A stretch of DNA of 64,000 nt, from positions 1 through 64,000 of the forward strand of contig JBFWVZ010000008.1 in NCBI GenBank assembly GCA_050246475.1, given 5' to 3'. The translations under genes and the position numbers were made by a program. The notes below the pieces were generated by a model. It was not told where the DNA came from. It searched no databases and saw nothing but the letters and a program-made list of their open reading frames with translations. Positions 51,041 through 59,496 of the stretch are shown in pieces (position 1 is the stretch's first letter; every line of letters starts with the position of its first letter). Origin of the DNA: CADEEL01 sp050246475 (GTDB lineage: Bacteria > Pseudomonadota > Alphaproteobacteria > Caulobacterales > Aquidulcibacteraceae).

Positions 51041-51069
51041 TTGACTCCCCGCGTTCTTACTCATATCTA
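51041..51069 (+). promoter_or_regulatory. Predicted promoter of the arsR-VOC-AHSA1 cassette
   Basis: TTGACT, 17 bases, TATCTA, in an AT-rich stretch. Immediately downstream, GTTATAT and GGTTATCC half-sites (to 51097) lie just before the ATG and could bind the ArsR product. Confidence 0.55.
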
Positions 51070-51097
51070 TCTAGTTATATCACCATTTGGTTATCCT

Positions 51098-51475
51098 ATG
51101 CCATCGACTGCCGCTCGCCTCGACGCCACCTTCGCCGCCCTCGCCGATCCCACGCGGCGCGCGATCCTGGCGCGTCTCGCCACGGGTGAGCTCTCCGTCA
51201 TGGAATTGGCCGCGCCGTTCGAGATGAGCCAGCCGGCCGTCTCCAAGCATCTCAAGGTGCTGGAAGGCGCGGGCCTCATCACCCGCGGGCGGGATGGCAA
51301 GCGCCGCCCCTGCCGCATCGAAGCCAAGCCCTTGGAGGCCGCCAACGAGTGGCTCGAACGTTACCGTGACATTTGGGAGGCCAACTATCAGCGCCTCGAT
51401 GCGTTGCTGGAGGAGATGCAGCGCGCACCGGCTGCGAAGCGCCGCAAAGCGAGGAAAGCAAAGTCCGATGACTAA
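51098..51475 (+). CDS. ArsR-family transcriptional regulator (SRPBCC-operon type)
   Basis: 125 residues from ATG 51098; the longer start at 51041 would place the promoter inside the gene. The winged helix has FAALADPTRRAILARLATGE, MSQPAVSKHLKVLEGAGLI and a wing GRDGKRRPCRI. The metal-binding ELCVCD motif of ArsR sensors is absent (ELSVMEL), as usual in regulators next to AHSA1/SRPBCC genes. It probably autoregulates this four-gene cassette. Confidence 0.9.
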   Translation: MPSTAARLDATFAALADPTRRAILARLATGELSVMELAAPFEMSQPAVSKHLKVLEGAGLITRGRDGKRRPCRIEAKPLEAANEWLERYRDIWEANYQRLDALLEEMQRAPAAKRRKARKAKSDD

Positions 51476-51905
51476 GATCACGCCCTTCCTCTGGTTCGAC
51501 GCCAACATCGAAGATGTCGTCGCTTACTACGCGTCCATCTTTCCCGACACGCGCGTCCTCTCCGCCAACCCGATGAGCGCGAGCTTCGAGCTGCTGGGCC
51601 AACGCTTCAACGCGCTGAACGGCGGGCCGCACTTCAAGTTCAACGAGGCGGTGTCGTTCTTCATCGAATGCGCCGATCAGGCGGAGGTCGATTTCTATTG
51701 GGAGAAGCTCACGGCCGATGGCGGCGCGGAAAGCCAATGCGGCTGGCTCAAGGATCGCTACGGGCTTTCCTGGCAAGTCATCCCGAAGCGCCTGAACGAA
51801 CTCTTCAGCGATCCCGATCGCGCGAAGGCATCCCGCGCGCAGCAAGCGATGCTGAAGATGAAGAAGATCATTGTCGCGGAGCTCGATGCGGCGGCGGCGG
51901 GTTGA
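51468..51905 (+). CDS. VOC/PhnB-like (3-demethylubiquinone methyltransferase-domain) protein
   Basis: 145 residues from ATG 51468, overlapping arsR by 8 bp. The PhnB/VOC fold shows KITPFLWFDANIEDVVAYYASIFPDTRV, FNALNGGP, EAVSFFIEC and CGWLKDRYGLSWQVIP. Despite the domain name there is no evidence for ubiquinone methylation. Members of this cassette are common in soil alphaproteobacteria and biochemically unexplored. Confidence 0.9.
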   Translation: MTKITPFLWFDANIEDVVAYYASIFPDTRVLSANPMSASFELLGQRFNALNGGPHFKFNEAVSFFIECADQAEVDFYWEKLTADGGAESQCGWLKDRYGLSWQVIPKRLNELFSDPDRAKASRAQQAMLKMKKIIVAELDAAAAG

Positions 51906-51936
51906 GTGGGCTTTGAGAGAAGCAAGGAGAAGAGAG

Positions 51937-52440
51937 ATGGCTGCAACGATTGAGAAGGCGCAAGTCGCCCTGCCGAACGACACCGACGTCGTCGTCACAC
52001 GCGCGTTCAATGCGCCGCGCGCGCTCGTCTGGCGCGCGCACACCGAGCCTGAACTATTGAAGCGCTGGATGACGGGGCACGACGGCTGGTCCTTCCCCGT
52101 GTGCGAAATGGATGTGCGCCCCGGCGGCAAATATCGCTGGCGCTGGAGAAACGATGAGAACGGCCAAGAATTCGGGTTCTATGGCGAGTTCCACGAAATC
52201 TCCGCCCCCGCGCGCTTTGAGCATTCCGAATTCTTCGATCCCGGCGATGTCGGCGGCGACATGGGCTCCGGCGCGCGCATCACAACCGAATTCGCCGAGC
52301 GCGACGGCGTCACCACGATGACCACGACGATCCGATACAAGACCAAGGAAGAGCGCGAAGCCGCCCTCTCCACCGGCATGACGGACGGCATGGAATACAG
52401 CTACCAGAAGCTCGACGATCTCCTCACCAAGCAAATCTAG
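51937..52440 (+). CDS. AHSA1-type SRPBCC protein (first copy)
   Basis: 167 residues from ATG 51937 (AAGGAGAAGAGAG upstream). The START-like fold shows VVVTRAFNAPRALVWRAHTEPELLKRWM, PVCEMDVRPGGKYRWRW and an ending DGMEYSYQKLDDLL. It would bind a hydrophobic ligand or act as a co-chaperone; the function is unknown. It is paralogous to the next gene. Confidence 0.92.
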   Translation: MAATIEKAQVALPNDTDVVVTRAFNAPRALVWRAHTEPELLKRWMTGHDGWSFPVCEMDVRPGGKYRWRWRNDENGQEFGFYGEFHEISAPARFEHSEFFDPGDVGGDMGSGARITTEFAERDGVTTMTTTIRYKTKEEREAALSTGMTDGMEYSYQKLDDLLTKQI

Positions 52441-52457
52441 GCCGGAGGCTGCGCGTC

Positions 52458-52934
52458 ATGGATCTCAAGATCACCACGCCGAGCGACACCGAGATCGTCG
52501 TGACGCGCAGCTTCGCGGCGCCCCGGCAATTCGTGTTCGACTGCCACACCCGCGCCGATCTCATCCCGCGCTGGATGGGCGGGCCCGACGGCTGGACGAT
52601 GAGCGAATGCAGCGCCGATGCACGGCCCGGCGGGCGCTACCGTTATGTCTGGCGCCACGAGGATGGGCGTTCGATGGGCGCCGGCGGCACGTATCACGAT
52701 ATCGTCTCGCCCGAACGCATCGTCCACGACGAAATGTTCGATGAGGATTGGACGGGCGGCGAGACGATCAACACGATCTCGCTCACAGAGCACGATAACC
52801 GCACGCACCTCTCGCATCACATGCTCTTCAAGTCCAAGACCGGCAGGGACGCCGCGCTCTCAAGCGGCGTCAACGCGAGCATGGAGCCCATCTACGCGCG
52901 CATCGATGCGATGGCCGCGCAGCAGGCGGCTTGA
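52458..52934 (+). CDS. AHSA1-type SRPBCC protein (second copy)
   Basis: 158 residues, starting 17 bp after the first copy. It has the same blocks (EIVVTRSFAAPRQFVFDCHT, LIPRWMGGPDGWTM, ADARPGGRYRYVWR). Similarity to the upstream copy indicates tandem duplication followed by divergence. It is the last gene of the ArsR cassette; repeat B follows directly. Confidence 0.92.
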   Translation: MDLKITTPSDTEIVVTRSFAAPRQFVFDCHTRADLIPRWMGGPDGWTMSECSADARPGGRYRYVWRHEDGRSMGAGGTYHDIVSPERIVHDEMFDEDWTGGETINTISLTEHDNRTHLSHHMLFKSKTGRDAALSSGVNASMEPIYARIDAMAAQQAA

Positions 52935-52939
52935 ACCGC

Positions 52940-53056
52940 TCCCCGGCCGAGCGCAATGGCGCGAGAGCCGGGGTCCACCGAGCCGCTTCTCGTTGCTTTG
53001 ATCGAGCGCATCTAAACGTGGGCCCCGGATCGCCGCACTGCGGCGTCCGGGGAGCG
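52940..53056. repeat. Palindromic repeat family B, copy 2
   Basis: Same ordered blocks as at 21641-21735 (CTCCCCGGCC, GAGAGCCGGGG, GAGCCGCTTCTCG, CCCCGGATCGC, GCGTCCGGGGA), with a longer central section. It separates the ArsR cassette from the convergent thiG gene. Confidence 0.85.
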
Positions 53057-53064
53057 CTTGAATC

Positions 53065-53856
53065 CTAAATCAATCCGCCCAACGGACTGCTCGGATCGGC
53101 GTATTTCTTCTTCGCCATCCGCCCCGCGAGATAGCAATCGCGCCCGGCCATCACGGCGTGCTTCATCGCGCGCGCCATGCGCACCGGATCTTTCGCCTCC
53201 GCGATCGCGGTGTTCATCAGCACGCCGTCGCAGCCGAGCTCCATCGCGATCGCGGCGTCGCTGGCCGCGCCCACGCCTGCGTCCACGATGACGGGCACGC
53301 GCGACTGCTCAACGATCAGCCTGATGTTGACCGGATTCTGCACGCCGAGGCCCGAGCCGATCAGCGATCCCAGCGGCATGATCGCGACGCAGCCGGCATC
53401 CTCCAGCTTCTTCGCGAAGACCGGATCGTCGCTGCAATAGACCATCACTTCGAAGCCCTCTGAGATGAGCAGCTTCGCGGCTTTGAGCGTCTCTTCCATA
53501 TCGGGATAGAGCGTCTTCTGATCGGCGAGCACTTCGAGCTTCACCAGCGTCCAGCCGCCAGCCTCGCGCGCGAGCCGCAGCGTGCGCACCGCTTCATCGG
53601 CCGTGTAGCAGCCCGCCGTGTTGGGCAGATAGGTGAACTTCTTGGGGTCGATGAAATCGACGAGGCGCGGCTGGTTCGGATCGGAGAGATTCACGCGCCG
53701 GAGCGCCACCGTCACGATCTCGGCGCCGCTCGCCTCAAGCGCGGCGGCGTTCTCAGCATAGGTCTTGTATTTGCCTGTGCCGATGATGAGGCGCGAATTG
53801 AACGTGCGCCCGGCGATCACAAGCGGCGCGTCGGCTGCGGGTGAAACGCCGTCCAT
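53065..53856 (-). CDS. thiG: Thiazole synthase ThiG
   Basis: 263 residues from ATG 53856, which overlaps the thiS stop (ATGA). ThiG blocks: FNSRLIIGTGKY, EIVTVALRRVN, TYLPNTAGCYTADEAVRTLRLAREA, KLEVLADQKTLYPD, PLGSLIGSGLG and VIVDAGVGAASDAAIAMELGCDGVLMNTAIA. With ThiS-thiocarboxylate it forms the thiamine thiazole phosphate. Other thiamine genes are not in the window, and no TPP riboswitch fits in the short upstream gap. Confidence 0.96.
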   Translation of the reverse strand: MDGVSPAADAPLVIAGRTFNSRLIIGTGKYKTYAENAAALEASGAEIVTVALRRVNLSDPNQPRLVDFIDPKKFTYLPNTAGCYTADEAVRTLRLAREAGGWTLVKLEVLADQKTLYPDMEETLKAAKLLISEGFEVMVYCSDDPVFAKKLEDAGCVAIMPLGSLIGSGLGVQNPVNIRLIVEQSRVPVIVDAGVGAASDAAIAMELGCDGVLMNTAIAEAKDPVRMARAMKHAVMAGRDCYLAGRMAKKKYADPSSPLGGLI

Positions 53857-54056
53857 CACCCGCCCCCCACGAATTGCACGATCTCCAGCTTGTCCCCATC
53901 GGACAGAGAAACCCGCTCATAGGTGGAGCGCGGCACGATTTCGCGGTTGCGCTCAACGGCGACCTTGCGAGAATCTATCCCCAGAGAGGCGAGGAATCCC
54001 GCGAGGTTCGCGCCCGGCGCGGCCTCTTGAACTTCGCCATTGACCCAAAGCTGCAT
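53856..54056 (-). CDS. thiS: Sulphur carrier protein ThiS
   Basis: A 66-residue ubiquitin-fold sulphur carrier: MQLWVNGEVQ start, VAVERNREIVPRSTY, LSDGDKLEIVQFVGGG end. The C-terminal Gly-Gly is thiocarboxylated to donate sulphur to ThiG. It forms a two-gene unit with thiG. Confidence 0.94.
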   Translation of the reverse strand: MQLWVNGEVQEAAPGANLAGFLASLGIDSRKVAVERNREIVPRSTYERVSLSDGDKLEIVQFVGGG

Positions 54057-54128
54057 CGGCCTTCCTATCCCGCCGACTTAACGCCGCCCGCGCCCCTGCG
54101 CAACGCAGCCCCCAGCCCCCTAGTGGTG

Positions 54129-54581
54129 ATGACAGGTCAGCCCGACAAGCCCTTCTATGTGCTCAACGGCCCCAATCTGAACCTGCTCGGCACGCGTGAG
54201 CCGGAGGTCTATGGGCGCCAAACGCTCTCCGACATCGAAGCCGCCTGCAAAGCGCGCGCGAACGGGGCGAGCCTTGTCTTTCGGCAGAGCAACCATGAAG
54301 GCGAGCTCATCGATTGGCTGCATGAAGCGCGTGACAAAGCGGCCGCCGTCATCTTGAACCCCGGCGCCTACACGCACACGTCCGTGGCGCTCCACGACGC
54401 CGTGAAGGCGATCGGCGTGCCCGTCATCGAAGTCCACCTGAGCAACCCCGCATCGCGCGAGCCCTTCCGGCACATCTCTTATGTGTCGCCCGTCGCGAAG
54501 GGCGTGATCGCGGGCTTCGGGGCCGATAGCTACCTCTATGCGATCGACGCGGCGATGAAGGCCGCTTCGGCCGCGCGATAA
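54129..54581 (+). CDS. aroQ: Type II 3-dehydroquinate dehydratase
   Basis: 150 residues from ATG 54129. Conserved AroQ blocks: YVLNGPNLNLLGTREPEVYG with the catalytic Tyr, FRQSNHEGELIDWLHEA, NPGAYTHTSVALHDA, EVHLSNPASREPFRHISYVSPVA. It catalyses the third shikimate-pathway step. In alphaproteobacteria it commonly precedes accB-accC, as here (19 bp gap). Confidence 0.95.
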   Translation: MTGQPDKPFYVLNGPNLNLLGTREPEVYGRQTLSDIEAACKARANGASLVFRQSNHEGELIDWLHEARDKAAAVILNPGAYTHTSVALHDAVKAIGVPVIEVHLSNPASREPFRHISYVSPVAKGVIAGFGADSYLYAIDAAMKAASAAR

Positions 54582-54600
54582 TTCTGGAGAGACTCCGAAG

Positions 54601-55089
54601 ATGAGCGACAAGAAGCCAGCCAGCGGGATTGATCCCGCCCTCGTGCAGGAGCTGGCGAACATCCTTTCCGACAGCGGCTTGACCGAAATCGAGCTGCAGC
54701 ACGGCGAGTTGAAGCTGAAGCTCGTGCGCGCGCACGCGCCCGCCGCCGCGGCGCCCGCGCAGATCGTGCATCACGCGCCGGTCGCGGCGCTGCCGCCGCC
54801 TTCGGCCGCGCCTGCGCCCGCCGCGCCTGAAGCGCCGGGCGACGATCGCAGCCATCCCGGCGCCGTCACCTCGCCGATGGTCGGCACAGCCTATCTCTCG
54901 CCGGAGCCCGATGCGCCGGCTTACGTTAAGGTCGGGGACAACGTCAGCGAAGGGCAAACGCTGATGATCGTCGAGGCGATGAAGACCTTCAATCCGATCA
55001 CCGCGCCGCGCGCCGGCAAGGTTTCCAAAATCTGCGTCACCAACGGTCAGCCCGTCGAGTTCGGGACGGCGCTCGTCATCGTCGAATAG
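54601..55089 (+). CDS. accB: Biotin carboxyl carrier protein of acetyl-CoA carboxylase
   Basis: 162 residues. An N-terminal helical part and Ala/Pro-rich linker (about 40-85) precede the biotinyl domain, with biotinylated K128 in VEAMKTFNPI and the closing GKVSKICVTNGQPVEFG. It carries CO2 from AccC to the carboxyltransferase in fatty-acid synthesis. It lies 19 bp after aroQ and 3 bp before accC. Confidence 0.96.
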   Translation: MSDKKPASGIDPALVQELANILSDSGLTEIELQHGELKLKLVRAHAPAAAAPAQIVHHAPVAALPPPSAAPAPAAPEAPGDDRSHPGAVTSPMVGTAYLSPEPDAPAYVKVGDNVSEGQTLMIVEAMKTFNPITAPRAGKVSKICVTNGQPVEFGTALVIVE

Positions 55090-55092
55090 CGC

Positions 55093-56433
<1,341 letters not shown>

Positions 56434-56438
56434 GCGAG

Positions 56439-57185
56439 CTAACGGTACAAGAACTGGACCTCTGGATCGGCGCCGCACCGGCGGCTCTCGCCAAACGCGT
56501 CGTTCGGCAAACTGAATGCGCCGCCGGAGATCCTTCGACCGATCAGTCTTTGGTCCCGATACACGCTCAGAATCGTAGCGTTCAGATGTTGTCGGTATCC
56601 GCTAGATGTTCGCGCAACAAAGAAGAGATGTCGGAAATCGCCCTCAACATCCGCATCGAGTTCGCCTGGCCGCACCTCAATGCAATGGTTGGCGTCCGTG
56701 ATCCTAATCGGCCCATCAAACATTGGAGCGACACAGTCCTCACGTGTCGTCCGTCGCAGCGACCACCAACCAGCTTCCGCAACAAGGGCGAGCAGCGCGC
56801 GTTGATCTGAACTGAATGTGTGAGATGCCAAACGAGCTGGGTCTAGCTGAAGAGTCAATGTTTGCGGGTTGCCAGGTGAGCGCAGGAACGCATCGATGAG
56901 ACGCAACTCTGCTTCGAGCCCGCCGGTCTGCCGGATCGTGCGCATCCGCAATGCATCGATGTCGCCGTCAGCATACGACACCTCTTGTGCATCTATCCAC
57001 GAACAAAGCTGATCGACCGCCTCACTCAACGTCTCGCCTGTCAAATCCGGCAGCGCCATGTCGGGAGGCAAGTCTGACTGCTCGAAGCGTTCGACTTGTC
57101 TTACGACGCCAGTGCAGGCGGTGGCCGTAACGGATAATGAGAGCGCGGCAACCAGCGCGACAACTCGAACCATTTGTGGCGACAT
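56439..57185 (-). CDS. Orphan putative lipoprotein inserted between accC and aat
   Basis: 248 residues from ATG 57185 (MSPQMVRVVALVAALSLSV...), with lipobox TATAC. Earlier in-frame starts translate the adjacent repeat element (DPRFREG peptide) and are rejected. The mature protein has four Cys (QLCSWID, EDCVAPMF, NHCIEV, RRCGADP) that could form two disulphides. No family is recognised. Codon use is less GC-biased than in accC, and the usual alphaproteobacterial order is accC-aat, so the gene looks inserted. Confidence 0.7.
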   Translation of the reverse strand: MSPQMVRVVALVAALSLSVTATACTGVVRQVERFEQSDLPPDMALPDLTGETLSEAVDQLCSWIDAQEVSYADGDIDALRMRTIRQTGGLEAELRLIDAFLRSPGNPQTLTLQLDPARLASHTFSSDQRALLALVAEAGWWSLRRTTREDCVAPMFDGPIRITDANHCIEVRPGELDADVEGDFRHLFFVARTSSGYRQHLNATILSVYRDQRLIGRRISGGAFSLPNDAFGESRRCGADPEVQFLYR

Positions 57186-57223
57186 ACCGTCTCTAACCCT
57201 CGGCTTTGCTTCCAGCATAACCG

Positions 57224-57284
57224 CTCGACCCTCGCGAAAGCGAGGGTCCAGCGGAATCTGGGCTCTCGCTTTCGCGAGAGCCGA
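57224..57284. repeat. Palindromic repeat family A, copy 2 (double hairpin)
   Basis: Hairpin 1 GACCCTCGC-GAAA-GCGAGGGTC (57227-57248) is identical to copy 1. Hairpin 2 is GGCTCTCGC-TTTC-GCGAGAGCC (57261-57282), with compensatory changes relative to copy 1 that keep the stem. It lies between the orphan lipoprotein gene and aat. Confidence 0.87.
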
Positions 57285-57336
57285 GCGATTGCAGCCTTCC
57301 AATGACGGATAGACAAAGCGCGCATAGAATAGGACC

Positions 57337-57987
57337 GTGAAAGCATTCGGCCCAGATGAATTGCTCGCCTGCTATCGGCGCGGCGTGTTTCCGATGGCGG
57401 AGTCGCGGCATGACGACTCGCTCTTTCTCGTCGATCCCGATTGGCGCGGGATTTTTCCGCTGGATCGTTTCCATGTTCCACGCCGGCTCGCGCGCACCGT
57501 GCGGGCGGATCGGTTTGAAATCCGCGTCGACACGAGCTTCACGCGCGTCATGGAGGCATGCGCGGCGCCGCGCGCTTACGCGTACGAAACCTGGATCAAT
57601 CCTGCGATCCTCTCGCTCTACACGACGCTGCACAAACGCGGTCACGCGCACAGCGTCGAGGCGTGGCGCGAGAACGAACTCGCTGGCGGGCTCTATGGCG
57701 TCTCGCTCGGCGGCGTGTTCTTTGGGGAGAGCATGTTCTCCGCCGCGCGCGACGCGAGCAAGGTCGCGCTCGTTCACCTCGTCGCGCGTCTGATCGTGGG
57801 CGGCTTCACGCTGCTCGACGCGCAATTCATGACCGATCACCTCGCGCAATTCGGCGCCGAGTCGATTCCGCGCGACGAATTCCACGCGCGCCTGGAACAA
57901 GCGCTTTCAGTTGATGCGGATTTTTACGCGCTGCCCGCAAATGCGCGCGGGGCAGAGGCGTTGCGTGTGATCAGTCCCTCCCCCTGA
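57337..57987 (+). CDS. aat: Leucyl/phenylalanyl-tRNA-protein transferase
   Basis: 216 residues from a GTG (AGGACC upstream). Family blocks: PDELLACYRRGVFPMA, the WRGIFPLD segment, TWINPAILSLYTTLHKRGHAHSVEAW, ELAGGLYGVSLGGVFFGESMFS, and the C-terminal DAQFMTDHLAQFGAESIPRDEF. It adds Leu or Phe to N-terminal Arg/Lys of proteins for ClpS/ClpAP degradation. The last codons (ISPSP-stop) lie inside repeat family C. Confidence 0.94.
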   Translation: MKAFGPDELLACYRRGVFPMAESRHDDSLFLVDPDWRGIFPLDRFHVPRRLARTVRADRFEIRVDTSFTRVMEACAAPRAYAYETWINPAILSLYTTLHKRGHAHSVEAWRENELAGGLYGVSLGGVFFGESMFSAARDASKVALVHLVARLIVGGFTLLDAQFMTDHLAQFGAESIPRDEFHARLEQALSVDADFYALPANARGAEALRVISPSP

Positions 57988-58072
57988 AAGGGGGAGGTAA
58001 GGTGGGGTAGGCGCTGCGCTTGAAGCCGGAGGCGCTTACCCCCTCCCGGCCTCCCCCTTTCAGGGGGAGGGG
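57976..58072. repeat. Palindromic element C between convergent aat and DUF2155 genes
   Basis: CCCTCCCCCTGAAAGGGGGAGG at the left (57976-57997) and CTCCCCCTTTCAGGGGGAG at the right (58051-58069) are each self-complementary and also complementary to each other, with a TAGGCGCT / GGCGCTTACC section between. The element resembles the dispersed CTCCCCCT...AGGGGGAG repeats of alphaproteobacteria. It supplies the aat stop codon and may act as a two-way terminator. Confidence 0.85.
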
Positions 58073-58079
58073 AAAGAAC

Positions 58080-58448
58080 TCAAGCCCTGCAGTCGATCGC
58101 CCACACGTCATAGACGGGATGCTCAATGGCCGAGATGCCGGGCGATGAGCCGAAGATCCAACCGGAGAAGACTTCGCGGCGCGGCCGCTCTTCGCCGCGG
58201 CGCGCGACGGGATGATCGTAAACCTGCAGATAGATCGTCACTTCCGGCGGCTCTTCGGGCGGGGCGCGGGTGCAGGAGCGCGCGACGATCTCAAGCGTGC
58301 CGAAGCGCACGGCGCGTCCGATCGGCGCGCGGAAATCCTCGGCTTGGCCTGTCACTTTATCGAGCCCGCGCAGAATCGCGGTCTGCGCGCTGGCGGGCGC
58401 CGCCATCAACATCAGCGCGGCGAGCGCGCCGAACAGCATTTTCATCAT
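58080..58448 (-). CDS. DUF2155 family periplasmic protein
   Basis: 122 residues with a signal peptide (cleavage near ASA-QTA). Family blocks are ATILRGLDKVTG-like AILRGLDKVTGQAEDF, FGTLEIVARSC, VFSGWIFGSSPGISAIEHPVYDVWAIDC, with two Cys that could pair. DUF2155 is restricted mainly to alphaproteobacteria and sits next to aat and mlaD. Function unknown. The start overlaps the mlaD stop (ATGA). Confidence 0.93.
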   Translation of the reverse strand: MMKMLFGALAALMLMAAPASAQTAILRGLDKVTGQAEDFRAPIGRAVRFGTLEIVARSCTRAPPEEPPEVTIYLQVYDHPVARRGEERPRREVFSGWIFGSSPGISAIEHPVYDVWAIDCRA

Positions 58449-58945
58449 GGAGCCGCCTCCTGCGGCGCGGGCGTGGCCGGATCCTCGCTCCGGTTATTGC
58501 CCCCCATTGATGACGCGGCTGAGGCCAAAAGCGTCAAAAGATCGACAGCGCCCTGCGTATTGATGATCTCGCCGCCTGCCGTGAGCGGCTCGCCCCCGCC
58601 CGGCTCGATCGACACGTAAGCGCCGCCCAGCAATCCGTCCGATTGAATGCGCGCCGTGGAATCTTCCGAAAGCTCGATGTCCGGCGCGATGGAGAACGTG
58701 AGCTGCGCGAGATAGGTTTGCGGATCGATGCGGATGTCGCGCACGGCGCCGACCTTCACGCCCGAGACCCGCACGTCCGATCCCACCGAAATGCCCGACA
58801 CGTTCTGGAAGCGCGCGATCAGATTGTAGCTGCCGGCCGCGCCGCTCTCGCCCTGGCGCGCCTGCGCGGACGCGAAGATGAAGAAGCCGACCGCGACAGC
58901 GGCGACAATGGCGCCCAGGATCGTTTCAGCGGTGCTTTCGCGCAT
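58445..58945 (-). CDS. mlaD: MlaD-type MCE-domain lipid-transport protein
   Basis: 166 residues. One N-terminal membrane anchor (ILGAIVAAVAVGFFIFA) precedes a single MCE domain (YNLIARFQNVSGISVGSDVRVSGVKVGAVRDI, LLGGAYVSIEPGG). MlaD hexamers bind phospholipid in the Mla retrograde transport system. The other mla genes are absent from the window. The start touches the NDUFA12 stop (TAATG). Confidence 0.92.
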   Translation of the reverse strand: MRESTAETILGAIVAAVAVGFFIFASAQARQGESGAAGSYNLIARFQNVSGISVGSDVRVSGVKVGAVRDIRIDPQTYLAQLTFSIAPDIELSEDSTARIQSDGLLGGAYVSIEPGGGEPLTAGGEIINTQGAVDLLTLLASAASSMGGNNRSEDPATPAPQEAAP

Positions 58946-59334
58946 TAGTCAGGCTTCCAAGGTTCGTAATCGCCGGTGGCGGGGGCGCGATCGCCGCTGC
59001 GCGCAAGGCTGCCTGGCGGGCGATAAGCGAAGGCCGTGCCGGTAAGGTTGGGGCGATGCGGCTTTTCCCAGCGGCGTCGCTGAAGCGGCGAGATCGTCGG
59101 CGGCAGATCGATCGTGTAGTGCAGCCAGCCGTGCCAATCGGGCGGCACGCGCGACGCTTCTGCTAGGCCGTTGTAAATCACGTAGCGGCGCTTGCGGTTG
59201 TCGAGGCTCGGGCGACGCTCCTCGTAATAGCGGTTGCCCTGCTCATCCTCGCCGACGAACGCGCCGCGGCGGCCGATGTCGAAAAGCGCGCCCAAAGTCG
59301 CGCCGTTCCACCAAGTGAAGATGCGTGAAAGCAC
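58945..59334 (-). CDS. NDUFA12-type complex I accessory subunit
   Basis: 129 residues from a GTG. The NDUFA12/B17.2 family pattern is clear: FTWWNGATLGALFDIGRRGAFVGEDEQGNRYYEE, RRYVIYNGLAEASRVPPDWHGWLHYTID, KPHRPNLTGTAFAYRPPGSL. This alphaproteobacterial complex I subunit is shared with mitochondria. It is the first gene of the NDUFA12-mlaD-DUF2155 unit. Confidence 0.94.
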   Translation of the reverse strand: MLSRIFTWWNGATLGALFDIGRRGAFVGEDEQGNRYYEERRPSLDNRKRRYVIYNGLAEASRVPPDWHGWLHYTIDLPPTISPLQRRRWEKPHRPNLTGTAFAYRPPGSLARSGDRAPATGDYEPWKPD

Positions 59335-59401
59335 GGATTCGTCCGGATCGTTGCGCGTTCCTTATGGCTTAAGCCGCCCTGCCCCGTCCAGCGCGGGGCC
59401 G

Positions 59402-59450
59402 AAACAATATCTTGGGATATCGCAGCCCTGATGCATACTAGATGTTGATC
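59402..59450 (+). promoter_or_regulatory. Possible tandem NrdR-like boxes upstream of the RNR-like gene
   Basis: AAACAATATCTTGGGA (59402-59417) matches the NrdR box (ACACWATATATWGTGT) at about 12 of 16 positions. ATACTAGATGTTGATC (59435-59450) matches at about 10. The start-to-start spacing of 33 bp is close to the 31-32 bp of known tandem NrdR boxes. Weak individually; suggestive because of the gene downstream. Confidence 0.35.
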
Positions 59451-59496
59451 CGGAACGATTCTGGGCCTAGCCCCGGATCAACCGACGGAGAGGCTG

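Noticed and set aside
54057..54128. TPP riboswitch upstream of thiS-thiG
   Set aside because: Only 72 bp separate thiS from the divergent aroQ and no CUGAGA thi-box core is visible.
57186..57302. N-terminal extension of the orphan lipoprotein containing a DPRFREG peptide
   Set aside because: The extension is translation of palindromic repeat A; a signal peptide starts at 57185.
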